The notes below the pieces were generated by a model. It was not told the DNA's origin and ran no database searches. It worked only from the letters and a program-made list of their open reading frames with translations. DNA of 33,043 nt from Opitutaceae bacterium (GTDB lineage Bacteria; Verrucomicrobiota; Verrucomicrobiia; Opitutales; Opitutaceae), in the NCBI GenBank assembly GCA_003140665.1, contig PLKS01000272.1:1-33043 (forward strand), read 5' to 3'. Of the stretch, positions 7,542 to 15,325 are shown in pieces. Position numbers and translations under genes: made by a program. The number at the start of each line of letters is the position of its first letter. Position 1 is the first letter of the stretch.

Positions 7542-8482
7542 TTGCCTCCGGCCTCCTTCCCCGGCACTGGCGGCGTGTCGGCCCCGAACAGGAATTCGAC
7601 GAGGGTGGGCTCACCGATGTCGACGCGTCCCTCCGGGAACCGCGTTCTTACCAGCCCATGGGTGGCCTGTCCGAAGTACCGGGACGCGTACTGCGCCATC
7701 GCCGGCAGGGCCTTGTCGAATTGGTTGTGCAGCTCATTGATGCTGAATCGCGTCTCCCAAAGAAGCTTGTGCTTCTTCTGCTTCCACAGGAGCTGGAAGT
7801 CATAGGCCATGATCACGACGAAGTACCGGTTCCCCTCGATCTCGGCGACCTCGTCGTTCGTGCGCCACCCGAGCGCCGTGTGCGAGAGGTACTTCCCATG
7901 GTCCGTCTCGACCAGCCCGTCGTAGTCGTAGCCGATCATCTTCGCGTTCCGGAAATTGAGGAGGTCCCTCTGCCGGTTCGCTATCGCAAGCACGTGGAGC
8001 CCGGCCGTGAGGACGGCGTTGGCTTCATCGGGCTGCCCCTCATCCATGAGCAGCCGGTATTCCTCGAGGGCCTGGTAATATTCCTGGTACAGGGGCGACA
8101 ACTGCGGCGGGTCGGGAACCGCCGTCGTCCCCCAGTAGACCATGATCAGGAGCTTCGTATTGTTTGGGTCCCTCGCGGGCATGTATTTCTGGCCGGCGAG
8201 CGGCTCCGCGATGACCCGGGCCACGTCCATGAAATGAAGCTTGTCGATCGTTGCGTCGCTTATCTGGCCGCCCCAGGTCCCCCCTTCCCCGAACGAATAG
8301 TACTCCGGCTGGAACGAGCCGTCGGGAAGCTTGGTCCGGAAGTAGTCGTCGCTCACCTTTGACGCCACGGCGGTCACGCCCTCGATGCCCTCGATCGCGC
8401 GGACGGGCGACGGGACGCCGAGCACGATGGCGCCGCACGCCAGCAACCCGGCTTTCCTCCGAGGCGTGGGGGATGCCTTCAT
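7538..8482 (-). CDS. Secreted protein of the five-copy paralog family (first gene of the operon)
   Basis: A 314-residue exported protein starting at ATG 8482. The signal peptide (about 1-29) ends SPVRA. Core blocks: VSDDYFRTKLPDGSF (43-57), FGEGG (64-68), ISDATIDKL (74-82), DPNNTKLLIMVYWGTT (105-120), MIGYDYDG (182-189), NRYFVVIMAYDFQLLWKQ (218-235), HKLLWETRFSI (238-248), YASRYFGQ (265-272) and EGRVDIGEPT (284-293). The segment 121-170 is variable and Glu/Tyr-rich. No Pfam family came to mind. The DP-K-LLI-YW plus LLW-T-F arrangement weakly recalls DUF4136 envelope proteins. Its upstream region carries the conserved dyad and -24/-12 element, so this promoter probably drives all four overlapping genes. 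Confidence 0.9.
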   Translation of the reverse strand: MKASPTPRRKAGLLACGAIVLGVPSPVRAIEGIEGVTAVASKVSDDYFRTKLPDGSFQPEYYSFGEGGTWGGQISDATIDKLHFMDVARVIAEPLAGQKYMPARDPNNTKLLIMVYWGTTAVPDPPQLSPLYQEYYQALEEYRLLMDEGQPDEANAVLTAGLHVLAIANRQRDLLNFRNAKMIGYDYDGLVETDHGKYLSHTALGWRTNDEVAEIEGNRYFVVIMAYDFQLLWKQKKHKLLWETRFSINELHNQFDKALPAMAQYASRYFGQATHGLVRTRFPEGRVDIGEPTLVEFLFGADTPPVPGKEAGGK

Positions 8483-8592
8483 GGCGCCTTGAGACTGGGA
8501 TGGGGGGTCGACATCGATTCACGGGCTTTCCCGGTTGGGCGCGGGTCCATCTGCAGGGACACACGCGGCGGGAATTCCTTCGTCGCGCACCT

Positions 8593-8611
8593 ATTGCTCG
8601 CCGCGTGCCAA
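8593..8611 (-). promoter_or_regulatory. Sigma-54-type -24/-12 promoter of the four-paralog operon
   Basis: Minus-strand TTGGCACG-N4-GAGCAAT. The -24 half is a perfect match to the sigma-54 consensus TTGGCACG. The -12 half has GAGC in place of TTGC, with GG and GC ten bases apart as required. Predicted transcription start is near 8584, about 102 bases before the ATG. The gene immediately upstream encodes a sigma-54 activator. Confidence 0.7.
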
Positions 8612-8739
8612 GCCCTCCGGTCCTCCGGCCAATGCACTGATGCCACGTTGGTTGGGTGAACCAAATCGTCAAACCCCGCCATTGCCGGGCGTTGCTTTGG
8701 GTGGCTGCCGCAAATTTCTGGCGTCGGCTGCCGCCCCGT

Positions 8740-8757
8740 TTGGGCGTAGGTTCCCAA
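8740..8757 (-). promoter_or_regulatory. Dyad operator / upstream activator site, copy B
   Basis: Minus-strand TTGGG-AACCTACG-CCCAA, an 18-bp inverted repeat with 5-base arms. Its centre is about 152 bp from the -12 GC. This is the better-matching copy of the pair and the likely binding site of the Fis-type HTH of the adjacent activator (inference). Confidence 0.6.
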
Positions 8758-8775
8758 GTCTTCCCACGCGAGAAG

Positions 8776-10191
8776 CTAGGGGGCCGTTTTCCCGCCGGGG
8801 AGGCGGTAGCGGACAAAATCGCGGGTCACGCCCAGGCGGCGCGCCGCCGCGGAAATGTTGTTGCCCGTCTCGCGCAGCGCCTCGGCAATCAGCTCGTCAA
8901 CCGTGGCATCGAGCGAGAAACCGGACTCGGGCATGCGCCATGCCGGGTTGCGCCAGCCGCCCGAGAGCGGGGTGGCCGGGGCGCCCAGCGCGCCGAAGTC
9001 GAAGGCCGTGCTTCCGCCGAAGATGACGGCCCGCTCGATCTCGTGGGCGAGCTCGCGCACGTTGCCCCGCCAGGGCTGCGCGAGCAGGCGGGCCTCGCCC
9101 TCAGGCGCTATCGTCAGCCCCTTCAGCCTGTGCCGCGCGGCGATCTTCGCGAGCAGGTGGCGGGCGAGCGGCAGGATGTCGGTGCCGCGGTCGCGCAACG
9201 GCGGAAGCGTGATCCGCAGGAGGTTCAGGCGATGGAAAAGGTCCTCGCGAAACACGCCCTGCCGCACGAGGTCATCGAGGGGGCGGTTGCTGGCGGCGAC
9301 CACTCGGACATCCACCGAGATCTCGCGCGTGCCGCCGAGCCTGCGGATGTTGCCCTCCTCGACGGCGGTCAGGACCTTGGCCTGCGTCGCCAGGGCCAGC
9401 GAGCCCACCTCATCGAGGAACAGCGTGCCGCCGTCGGCGGCCTCAAAGAGGCCGATCCTGGCCCGCTTCGCGTCGGTGAACGCCCCGCGCTCGTGCCCGA
9501 AGAGCTCCGCCTCGGCGAGGGCGTCGGGCAGCGCCGCGCAGTTCAGGGTGACGAACGGTTCAGCCTGCCTGGGCCCCTGGCGATGCAGCCAGCGGGCGAG
9601 AACGCTCTTTCCCGTCCCGGTTTCGCCCTCGATGAGGACGGGCGGCAGCCGGTGCTCGAGGCGGCGCTCGGCCGCGACAATGGTGTCGAGCTGCGAGCGC
9701 ACACCCCGGAGGCTCTCTCCGAAAAACACCTGGTCGGCGGCCGCGCCGGTCTCCGCGGCGCGATGCTCGGCGCGGCGAGCGGCGATGCGCTGGCTGCGGC
9801 ACCGGGCGAAGGCGAGCGGCAGTTCCTCGGGTTCGAACGGCTTGGACAGGTAGTCGCCCGCGCCCAGGCGGATGGCCTCGACGGCCTGCTTGATGCCGCC
9901 GAAGGCCGTCATCACGACGACGCCGGTGTTCTCCGAGAACGCGCCCTCGCGCAGCAGGCCCAGCACCTCGCCGTCAGGCAGGTGCAGGTCCACCAGCGCG
10001 AATTCGAACCGAAGGTCGCGCAGCTGCCGCCGGGCGTCCTCGAGGCGGCCCGCCTCGGTCACCTCGGCGCCCAGTTGCCGCAGATACGCGGCGAGGCGCT
10101 TGCGGAACGGCGGATCGTCCTCGAGCAGGAGAATCTCGCAGCCCGGCGATAGCGCCGTTCCATCGAACGATGAACTTGGGGTGACTGACAT
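8776..10191 (-). CDS. NtrC-family sigma-54-dependent response regulator
   Basis: A 471-residue protein with three domains. The receiver is at about 18-132, with acidic pocket E24-D25-D26, phospho-acceptor D68 in VDLHLPDG and K117 in LSKPF. The AAA+ domain is at about 157-392, with Walker A GETGTGKS (189-196) and Walker B LFLDEVG (257-263). The Fis-type helix-turn-helix is at about 441-464 (NNISAAARRLGV). The sigma-54 contact loop reads GAFTDA (236-241) where the family usually has GAFTGA; the essential FT is kept. It hydrolyses ATP to open sigma-54 promoters from a remote enhancer. It lies directly upstream of the four-paralog operon, which has a -24/-12 promoter and a dyad, so that operon is its probable target. 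The cognate kinase is probably at 1706-3076. Confidence 0.95.
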   Translation of the reverse strand: MSVTPSSSFDGTALSPGCEILLLEDDPPFRKRLAAYLRQLGAEVTEAGRLEDARRQLRDLRFEFALVDLHLPDGEVLGLLREGAFSENTGVVVMTAFGGIKQAVEAIRLGAGDYLSKPFEPEELPLAFARCRSQRIAARRAEHRAAETGAAADQVFFGESLRGVRSQLDTIVAAERRLEHRLPPVLIEGETGTGKSVLARWLHRQGPRQAEPFVTLNCAALPDALAEAELFGHERGAFTDAKRARIGLFEAADGGTLFLDEVGSLALATQAKVLTAVEEGNIRRLGGTREISVDVRVVAASNRPLDDLVRQGVFREDLFHRLNLLRITLPPLRDRGTDILPLARHLLAKIAARHRLKGLTIAPEGEARLLAQPWRGNVRELAHEIERAVIFGGSTAFDFGALGAPATPLSGGWRNPAWRMPESGFSLDATVDELIAEALRETGNNISAAARRLGVTRDFVRYRLPGGKTAP

Positions 10192-10283
10192 CCGATTTTG
10201 GAGTTCGTCGGGCTACCGCCCTTTCGTGGAACCTGCAAGCCTTCGGAGCCGGCTGGGACGGATGGCCACGGCGAAGACCCGCC

Positions 10284-11213
10284 TCAGGAGCCCGTGCCGG
10301 GGCTGCGGAGGAGGCCCAGCGATTCCTCCCAGAGGCGCTCGGCGTTGCCGGGATCGAGGGCATAGGGTGCGACACCTCCCATGTCCCATGTGCGGCGCGG
10401 GACGCAGGCGGCCTCGTTGCAGTCCAGGAAGTAGCGGCCGCCGACGCCAGCGAGCAGCGGCGAGGTCGCGACCAGCACCGATGTCGCCGCGCCCTGCTCC
10501 GGCGTCTTCCGCCGCTCGGGCGGCGTCTTCATGCCCCCGGCGTGGCGCTGGAGGTTGGTTGCGATCGCCCCTGGAGTCAGGGCGTTGGCGGTGATGCCGT
10601 CGCCAGCCCAGCGAGCGGTCGCCCCGACGGCGAACAGCACGTTCGCGGTCTTGGACTGTCCGTAGGCCAGCATCGGATCGTAGGCCCGGAAGGCGAAGTG
10701 GATGTCGTCGAACACAACCGGTGAAAGCTGGTGAGCGCTCGAGCTGACGGACACGATTCGCGCGGCTCCATCCGCCGCCAGGGCGGCCCGGAGGCCGACG
10801 GCCAGGGCAAAGTGGCCCAGGTGGTTGGTCGCGAACTGCATTTCCCAGCCTTCCTGCGTTCGCTGCTCGGGCAGCGCCATGACGCCCGCATTGTTGACCA
10901 GCACGTGAAGCGGCCCGGCCCACCCGGCGGCGAATGCGGCGACCGAAGCGCGGCTCGCCAGGTCGAGGCTCGCGACGTGGATATTCCGGTTGCCGGTCGT
11001 GGCGGCGATGTCGGCGGCGACCCGCTCCCCGGCGCCGGTGTTTCGCACCGCGAGCGTGACGTCGGCGCCGGTCAAGGCCAGCGCCCTCGCCGTCTCGATG
11101 CCGATGCCCGAGGGGGCGCCGGTGACAATCACCCGCCTGCCGGAAAGATCGATTCCGGCCGCCACCTCGGCGGCCGTGGACCGCGTTCCGAACGGTGTCG
11201 TGATGCGTGTCAT
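10284..11213 (-). CDS. Short-chain dehydrogenase/reductase (retinol dehydrogenase-like SDR)
   Basis: A 309-residue classical SDR. The cofactor motif TGAPSGIG is at 31-38, LVNNAG at about 105-110, the catalytic serine in SVSSSAH (155-161), and the YxxxK pair Y184 and K188 in AYGQSK. The preference for NADP or NAD and the substrate cannot be read from the sequence. The overall type, including the QLSP segment after the serine, resembles retinol dehydrogenase/WW-domain oxidoreductase-like SDRs. It is divergent from the RNB gene (143 bp apart) and ends 92 bp before the activator gene, so a functional link to the paralog system is not indicated. Confidence 0.92.
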   Translation of the reverse strand: MTRITTPFGTRSTAAEVAAGIDLSGRRVIVTGAPSGIGIETARALALTGADVTLAVRNTGAGERVAADIAATTGNRNIHVASLDLASRASVAAFAAGWAGPLHVLVNNAGVMALPEQRTQEGWEMQFATNHLGHFALAVGLRAALAADGAARIVSVSSSAHQLSPVVFDDIHFAFRAYDPMLAYGQSKTANVLFAVGATARWAGDGITANALTPGAIATNLQRHAGGMKTPPERRKTPEQGAATSVLVATSPLLAGVGGRYFLDCNEAACVPRRTWDMGGVAPYALDPGNAERLWEESLGLLRSPGTGS

Positions 11214-11356
11214 CGTGGGCCTCTACGTCGGAATTGCGGAAATGGCGAATCCTGCGCCGCCCCGTCCCGGCGCGAGCGGCCCCATTTGGAACCCCCAGGG
11301 ATGAACGCACCAATTGACCGCGCGCCCGCAAGCTGGCATTCTTCGTCGCAAACCCC

Positions 11357-12832
11357 ATGCCGAATACCGATGGCCAGGCGCACCGCTCGCAGCTGCAACG
11401 GATAGCCCACCGCGTGATGCTTGAGCGGGGCCTGACGCCGGACTTCACGGCCGCGGCTCTCGCCGAGCTCGAAGCCATCCATGGGCCCGCAGTGGCGAAT
11501 TCCGCGCCGGTCCGCGACCTGCGGAATCTCCAGTGGTGCTCGATCGACAACGATGACTCGCGCGACCTCGACCAGCTCTCGGTGGCCGAGGCCATGGCGG
11601 GCGGCTCGGTCAAGCTGATGGTGGCCATCGCCGAGGTGGGCGCGCTGGTCAGGCAGGGATCGGCCATCGATGACCACGCCAGAACAAACACCACGTCCGT
11701 CTACACCGCCGGCGGGATATTCCCGATGCTTCCCGAGAAGCTCTCCACGGACCTCACCTCGCTCGGCTTCGATTCCGACCGCATCGCCATCGTCATCGAG
11801 ATGGTCTTTGCGGGGGACGGATCGCTGCAGCGCTCGGACATCTATGAGGCGACCGTGAAAAACCGTGCCAAGCTGGCCTACGACGGCGTCGCCGCATGGC
11901 TGGATGGCGCAGGGCCGATGCCCAAGGCGATCGGCGCCGTCGCCGGCCTCGATGAAAACCTCAGGATTCAGCATCGCACGGCCCAGCGGCTCAGGGCGCT
12001 CCGGCACCGGCGCGGCGCCCTGTCGCTCCAGACCGTCCAGGCGCGGCCGGTCTTTGACGGGGACGTGCTGCGGGACCTGAAGGCGGACGAAAGCAACGTG
12101 GCCAAGAACCTCATCGAGGAGCTCATGGTCGCGTCCAATGGCGTGACCGCGCGGTACCTCGAGGCAAAACAATTTCCGGCGGTCCGCCGCGTGGTGCGCA
12201 CGCCCGCCCGCTGGGACCGGATCGTCGCGCTGGCCGCGGAACGGGGGACCACCCTGCCAGGGAAGCCCGATGGCGTCGCCCTGGAGCAGTTCCTGGTCGC
12301 CGCGATGAAGGCGGATCCCGCCTATTTTCCCGACCTGTCCCTCTGCGTCATCAAGCTGCTGGGCAGGGGCGAGTACGTCGTCGAGTTCCCGGGGGGCGAC
12401 ACGCCCGGGCATTTTGGGCTGGCGGTCAAGGATTACGCGCATTCCACGGCCCCGAACCGCCGTTTCCCCGATCTCCTCATCCAGCGCCTGCTCAAGGCGG
12501 CCCTCGCGGGATCCAAGCCCCCCTATGGGAACGACGAGCTGGTGGCGCTCGCCCGGCATTGCACGGAGCAGGAGGACGCCGCCAAGAAGGTCGAGCGGCA
12601 GGTCGTCAAGTCGGCGGCCGCCCTCCTGCTTGCCCCCAGGATCGGGGAGAAGTTCGACGCCACCGTCACGGGCGCCAACGATCGTGGCACGTGGGTGCGC
12701 ATCTACCATCCGCCGGTCGAGGGAAAGCTGGGGAAGGGCTCCGAGGGGAGGCAGGTCGGCGACCGCCTTCGCGTGCAGCTGGTGCACACGGACGTCGAGC
12801 GCGGGTATATCGACTTTGTCCGAGCGGGGTGA
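11357..12832 (+). CDS. RNB-domain ribonuclease (RNase II/R superfamily, short form)
   Basis: A 491-residue RNB protein with a short N-terminal helical part, the RNB catalytic domain (about 50-400) and a probable small S1/OB-like tail. The metal-binding block is SIDNDDSRDLDQ: D64, D70 and D72 align with the essential aspartates of RNase II, while the fourth aspartate is Q73. The arginine motif is HSTAPNRRFPDL, matching the usual TSPIRRYPDL. It lacks the cold-shock domains of RNase R and II, so it belongs to the compact RNB branch. It presumably degrades RNA 3' to 5'. It stands alone in orientation, divergent from the SDR gene. Confidence 0.92.
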   Translation: MPNTDGQAHRSQLQRIAHRVMLERGLTPDFTAAALAELEAIHGPAVANSAPVRDLRNLQWCSIDNDDSRDLDQLSVAEAMAGGSVKLMVAIAEVGALVRQGSAIDDHARTNTTSVYTAGGIFPMLPEKLSTDLTSLGFDSDRIAIVIEMVFAGDGSLQRSDIYEATVKNRAKLAYDGVAAWLDGAGPMPKAIGAVAGLDENLRIQHRTAQRLRALRHRRGALSLQTVQARPVFDGDVLRDLKADESNVAKNLIEELMVASNGVTARYLEAKQFPAVRRVVRTPARWDRIVALAAERGTTLPGKPDGVALEQFLVAAMKADPAYFPDLSLCVIKLLGRGEYVVEFPGGDTPGHFGLAVKDYAHSTAPNRRFPDLLIQRLLKAALAGSKPPYGNDELVALARHCTEQEDAAKKVERQVVKSAAALLLAPRIGEKFDATVTGANDRGTWVRIYHPPVEGKLGKGSEGRQVGDRLRVQLVHTDVERGYIDFVRAG

Positions 12833-13102
12833 CGCCGGACGGCATTAGGCGGCGCCCTATCCCGTATCAGAACGCACCGCAGATGTTGCGGTTTTGCCGA
12901 TAGCCTGTCACCTTTTGCCGTGGTTGGCGTCTCCATATCCAGGTGAACGAAGATACGCAAACGGGGCCTTTGAATAGGAGGCATTTGCAGGAGCATTCGC
13001 CCCGGCGCCGCCGGGGGAGTCCCCGTCAATTGTCTGGAACAGCGGGCCGCCATCCCGGGTCCAACATGAATGGGGAATCCGACCTCCAAAGCCTTTAAGA
13101 CC
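12833..13102. other. Intergenic gap before the WXXGXW gene
   Basis: 270 bp between the RNB stop and the start of the next gene. Only very short reading frames are present. It should contain the promoter of the WXXGXW gene, but I could not assign -35/-10 boxes with confidence. No terminator with a T-run follows the RNB gene. Confidence 0.4.
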
Positions 13103-13792
13103 ATGAACACAAAAATTCGAATTATCCTGTCGGGAGCGGCGTGCATCGTCGCGGGCTCACTCGCCTGCCTTGCTCCCTCGACCGCATACGCCCAGAACCC
13201 TCCGCCACCCGCCGATAACCAGATGATGGGGGCCGCACCCTCGCCCGCCTATGTCTGGATGTCCGGCCATTGGAACTCAGAAGGCGGCCAATGGAAATGG
13301 ATGGCCGGGCACTGGGACCTGCCGCCGACCCGGAGCGCGATCTGGGTCGCGGGACACTGGATTCAGGGTGGGAGCGGATGGGTGTGGGTGAACGGCGCAT
13401 GGAATGTCGCCGAGGCCCCGCAATCTTCCGCCGTGCCGCCACAGCCCCCGGGCGAACAGACATCCGCGGCAATGCCGGCGCCTTCCACGCCTCCCCCCAA
13501 CGTCGCGGGCCAGTATTCGGCGGGCGGGCAGGTTCCGGCGCTCTATCAGCCGCCGACCGACACCTATTATCCTCCCATTGACTATGGCGCGGCGGATCCC
13601 GGGTACTATTGGACGGGAGACGCCTGGGCCTGGGGAATCTACCCGGCCTTCGGATTCGGCCTCGGCTGGTGGGGCCCGGGATACGTGGGCTGGGGCCGCG
13701 GCTATTACGGACGCGGCTTCGGAGGATATCACCACGCCGGCTTCGCCGGGCACGTTGGAGCCGCCCATTTTGGCGGCGGCCACTGGCGCTGA
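13103..13792 (+). CDS. Secreted WXXGXW-repeat protein, Gly/Tyr-rich C-terminus
   Basis: A 229-residue protein starting at ATG 13103 (MNTKIRI), chosen over upstream in-frame ATGs because it directly precedes a good signal peptide ending STAYAQ. After a proline-rich spacer come repeated W-x-x-G-x-W units: YVWMSGHW, WKWMAGHW, IWVAGHW and WVWVNGAW (about residues 50-110). This is the WXXGXW/YXWGXW repeat of exported envelope proteins of unknown function. A Pro/Ala-rich linker leads to a C-terminus rich in Gly, Trp, Tyr and His. A strong terminator lies 19 bp downstream, so it is probably a single-gene transcript. Confidence 0.88.
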   Translation: MNTKIRIILSGAACIVAGSLACLAPSTAYAQNPPPPADNQMMGAAPSPAYVWMSGHWNSEGGQWKWMAGHWDLPPTRSAIWVAGHWIQGGSGWVWVNGAWNVAEAPQSSAVPPQPPGEQTSAAMPAPSTPPPNVAGQYSAGGQVPALYQPPTDTYYPPIDYGAADPGYYWTGDAWAWGIYPAFGFGLGWWGPGYVGWGRGYYGRGFGGYHHAGFAGHVGAAHFGGGHWR

Positions 13793-13810
13793 CCGCAATT
13801 CCAAATTCGG

Positions 13811-13843
13811 CCCGGGTCGTTTCCTGACCCGGGTCTTTTTTTT
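13811..13843 (+). terminator. Rho-independent terminator after the WXXGXW gene
   Basis: Stem CCCGGGTC (13811-13818) pairs perfectly with GACCCGGG (13826-13833) around a 7-base loop, followed by TCTTTTTTTT. It is a strong intrinsic terminator on the plus strand. Confidence 0.93.
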
Positions 13844-13862
13844 GGATCGGGGAGGCCCAGAT

Positions 13863-14738
13863 ATGGGATTGAGCTTATCCCCGTCCCGCCGGTGTTATTG
13901 CACGATGCACCGCATCCGCCGCCGTATCCTGCTTGCCGTGTTGGCGGCGCTTTGCCTGCCGCCCTGCGCGCCGGCGCAGGCTCCCAGCGAGCCAGCCATG
14001 CCGGCCACCCCGTCATTGCTGGCAGACGCCTTCAACAAGCTTATGGAAAACCAGGGCCATTGGGCGTTTACGCAGACGCAGGCCTTTGACGGGCTCACGG
14101 CGAAGCTGAAGCGCGAGACGGTGCTGCGGGTCGATCCGTCGATCACCTACGCCGAGCAGATCAAGCCGCTTGTGATCGAGGGCGAGCCCCCCACCCCTGG
14201 GAAACTTGAGGAGTTCCGGCGAATCGGGGAGCGCCTGGCCAGACGAAGGCTTCGGGACGAGCGGGACACCTCTGCGCACCGGGGAGATGAGTTGCGGATC
14301 AGCCTGAACTTCCGGACCGTCACACCCGACCTCGCGCACGCCGCCGTCGTGTCGCAGGACGAGAAAAGCGTGACCTACGAGGTGCCCCTGCGCACGAGCG
14401 ACGAGGGCGGCGGATCCGCCTTCGACGAGTTTCAGGTGACCGCCCGCGTGAACAGGGCTCGCCGTGAGTTCGAGCATGCCACGATCCGGCAGCGCTCGCC
14501 GATGCGGGTCGAGCTCGTCGCCAAGGTCTCCGACGCGGAGATCGACTGCGAGTTCACGTCCGTGGACCCGAAGTTTCCGGCGGTGATCACCAAAGAGACG
14601 CAACAGGCGACGGTCCGCATCCTGTTCGTCAAGCGCGTCCTCAAATTCGCGATGAAACGCAGCGATTTCAAGCGGGTCACGCCCTACGACGAGCGCTTCG
14701 GCGTCAAGCTCGGGCCGATCCGGACGATCCAGTTCTGA
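13863..14738 (+). CDS. Exported protein of unknown function
   Basis: A 291-residue protein. ATG 13863 is preferred because GGAGG at 13851-13855 sits 7 bases upstream; ATG 13905 would give a 277-residue form that begins at the basic part of the same signal peptide (MHRIRRRILLAVLAALCL, ending near CAPAQA). The mature part is hydrophilic and mixed alpha/beta, with charged stretches such as RLARRRLRDERD, and no motif or family that I recognise. It follows the terminator of the WXXGXW gene, so it has its own promoter, and it ends 7 bp before the convergent GNAT gene. Role unknown. Confidence 0.8.
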   Translation: MGLSLSPSRRCYCTMHRIRRRILLAVLAALCLPPCAPAQAPSEPAMPATPSLLADAFNKLMENQGHWAFTQTQAFDGLTAKLKRETVLRVDPSITYAEQIKPLVIEGEPPTPGKLEEFRRIGERLARRRLRDERDTSAHRGDELRISLNFRTVTPDLAHAAVVSQDEKSVTYEVPLRTSDEGGGSAFDEFQVTARVNRARREFEHATIRQRSPMRVELVAKVSDAEIDCEFTSVDPKFPAVITKETQQATVRILFVKRVLKFAMKRSDFKRVTPYDERFGVKLGPIRTIQF

Positions 14739-14745
14739 GACGGTG

Positions 14746-15297
14746 CTATCGTTCGCTCGGGTTTCCCCGGACGATGCCGAACAGCTCCATGTCATGAAAG
14801 CCGTCATGCCGATGGTGGGACTTCCTCAACACTCCCTCGCTCGACATCCCGGCCTTCATGAGGACAGACCTTGAGGCTGAATTCGCGGGCATGCACGTCG
14901 CCTCAATCCTGTTCAGCAGGAGCCGGTCGAAGCCAAAGGCGACGGCCGCCCGGGCGGCCTCGGTCGCAAGCCCCCGGCCCCACCAGGAGCGGCCGAGATT
15001 GAACGCCATCTCCGCCCTGCGATGGTGCCTGCTCAGCGAGTGAAGGAAGATCATGCCGATCAGCCCGGCGTCCTCCTCGGGGCAGATCGCCCAGCTCAGG
15101 ACCGTGGGGTGGAGCAGAACCGCCAGAAAGTCCCTGGCCTTCTCCTCCGACGCATGCGCCGCCCACAGCGTGAAGCGGGAAACCTCCGGATCCGACGAGT
15201 ACGAGAAGACGCTGGCCGCGTCGGCAAGGGTGAGCGCCCTCAGGCGCAGGCGCTTGGTCTGGAGCGACTCGGCCGCAATATCGAACCGATCGCTCAT
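14746..15297 (-). CDS. GNAT family N-acetyltransferase (RimJ/RimL-like)
   Basis: A 183-residue acetyltransferase starting at ATG 15297 (MSDRFDIAAE). It opens with LQTKRLRLRALTLADA, typical of the RimJ/RimL group. The acetyl-CoA loop lies in SWWGRGLATEAARAAV, and NRIEATCMPANSASRSVLMKAGM is the classic C-terminal motif B region (positions about 130-155). This group acetylates protein N-termini or small amines; the target here is unknown. It follows the methyltransferase gene by 28 bp and is the last gene of a three-gene minus-strand cluster. Confidence 0.92.
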   Translation of the reverse strand: MSDRFDIAAESLQTKRLRLRALTLADAASVFSYSSDPEVSRFTLWAAHASEEKARDFLAVLLHPTVLSWAICPEEDAGLIGMIFLHSLSRHHRRAEMAFNLGRSWWGRGLATEAARAAVAFGFDRLLLNRIEATCMPANSASRSVLMKAGMSSEGVLRKSHHRHDGFHDMELFGIVRGNPSER

Positions 15298-15325
15298 TTG
15301 GCTTCCATGCGGGACGCGTCCAGGG

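Larger units (their letters stand above)
8593..8760 (-). promoter_or_regulatory. Duplicated upstream regulatory region, copy B (gap 8483-8775)
   Basis: This is the partner of 4504-4670. The dyad, the TTTGC-G-GCAGC block (8701-8721), the GTTGGTT block (8645-8651, which also forms a TTGGTT-N5-AACCAA inverted repeat on the minus strand) and the -24/-12 element occur in the same order and spacing. The rest of the gap between the activator gene's stop and ATG 8482 holds no supported gene. Confidence 0.75.

Noticed and set aside
8656-10152. A 498-codon plus-strand frame opposite the response regulator
   Set aside because: The minus strand has intact receiver, AAA+ and HTH motifs; the plus frame is an antisense shadow.
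11334-11352. CTGGCA-type -24/-12 candidate before the RNB gene
   Set aside because: GG-to-GC spacing is 11 bases, and it shares no flanking blocks with the two accepted sites.
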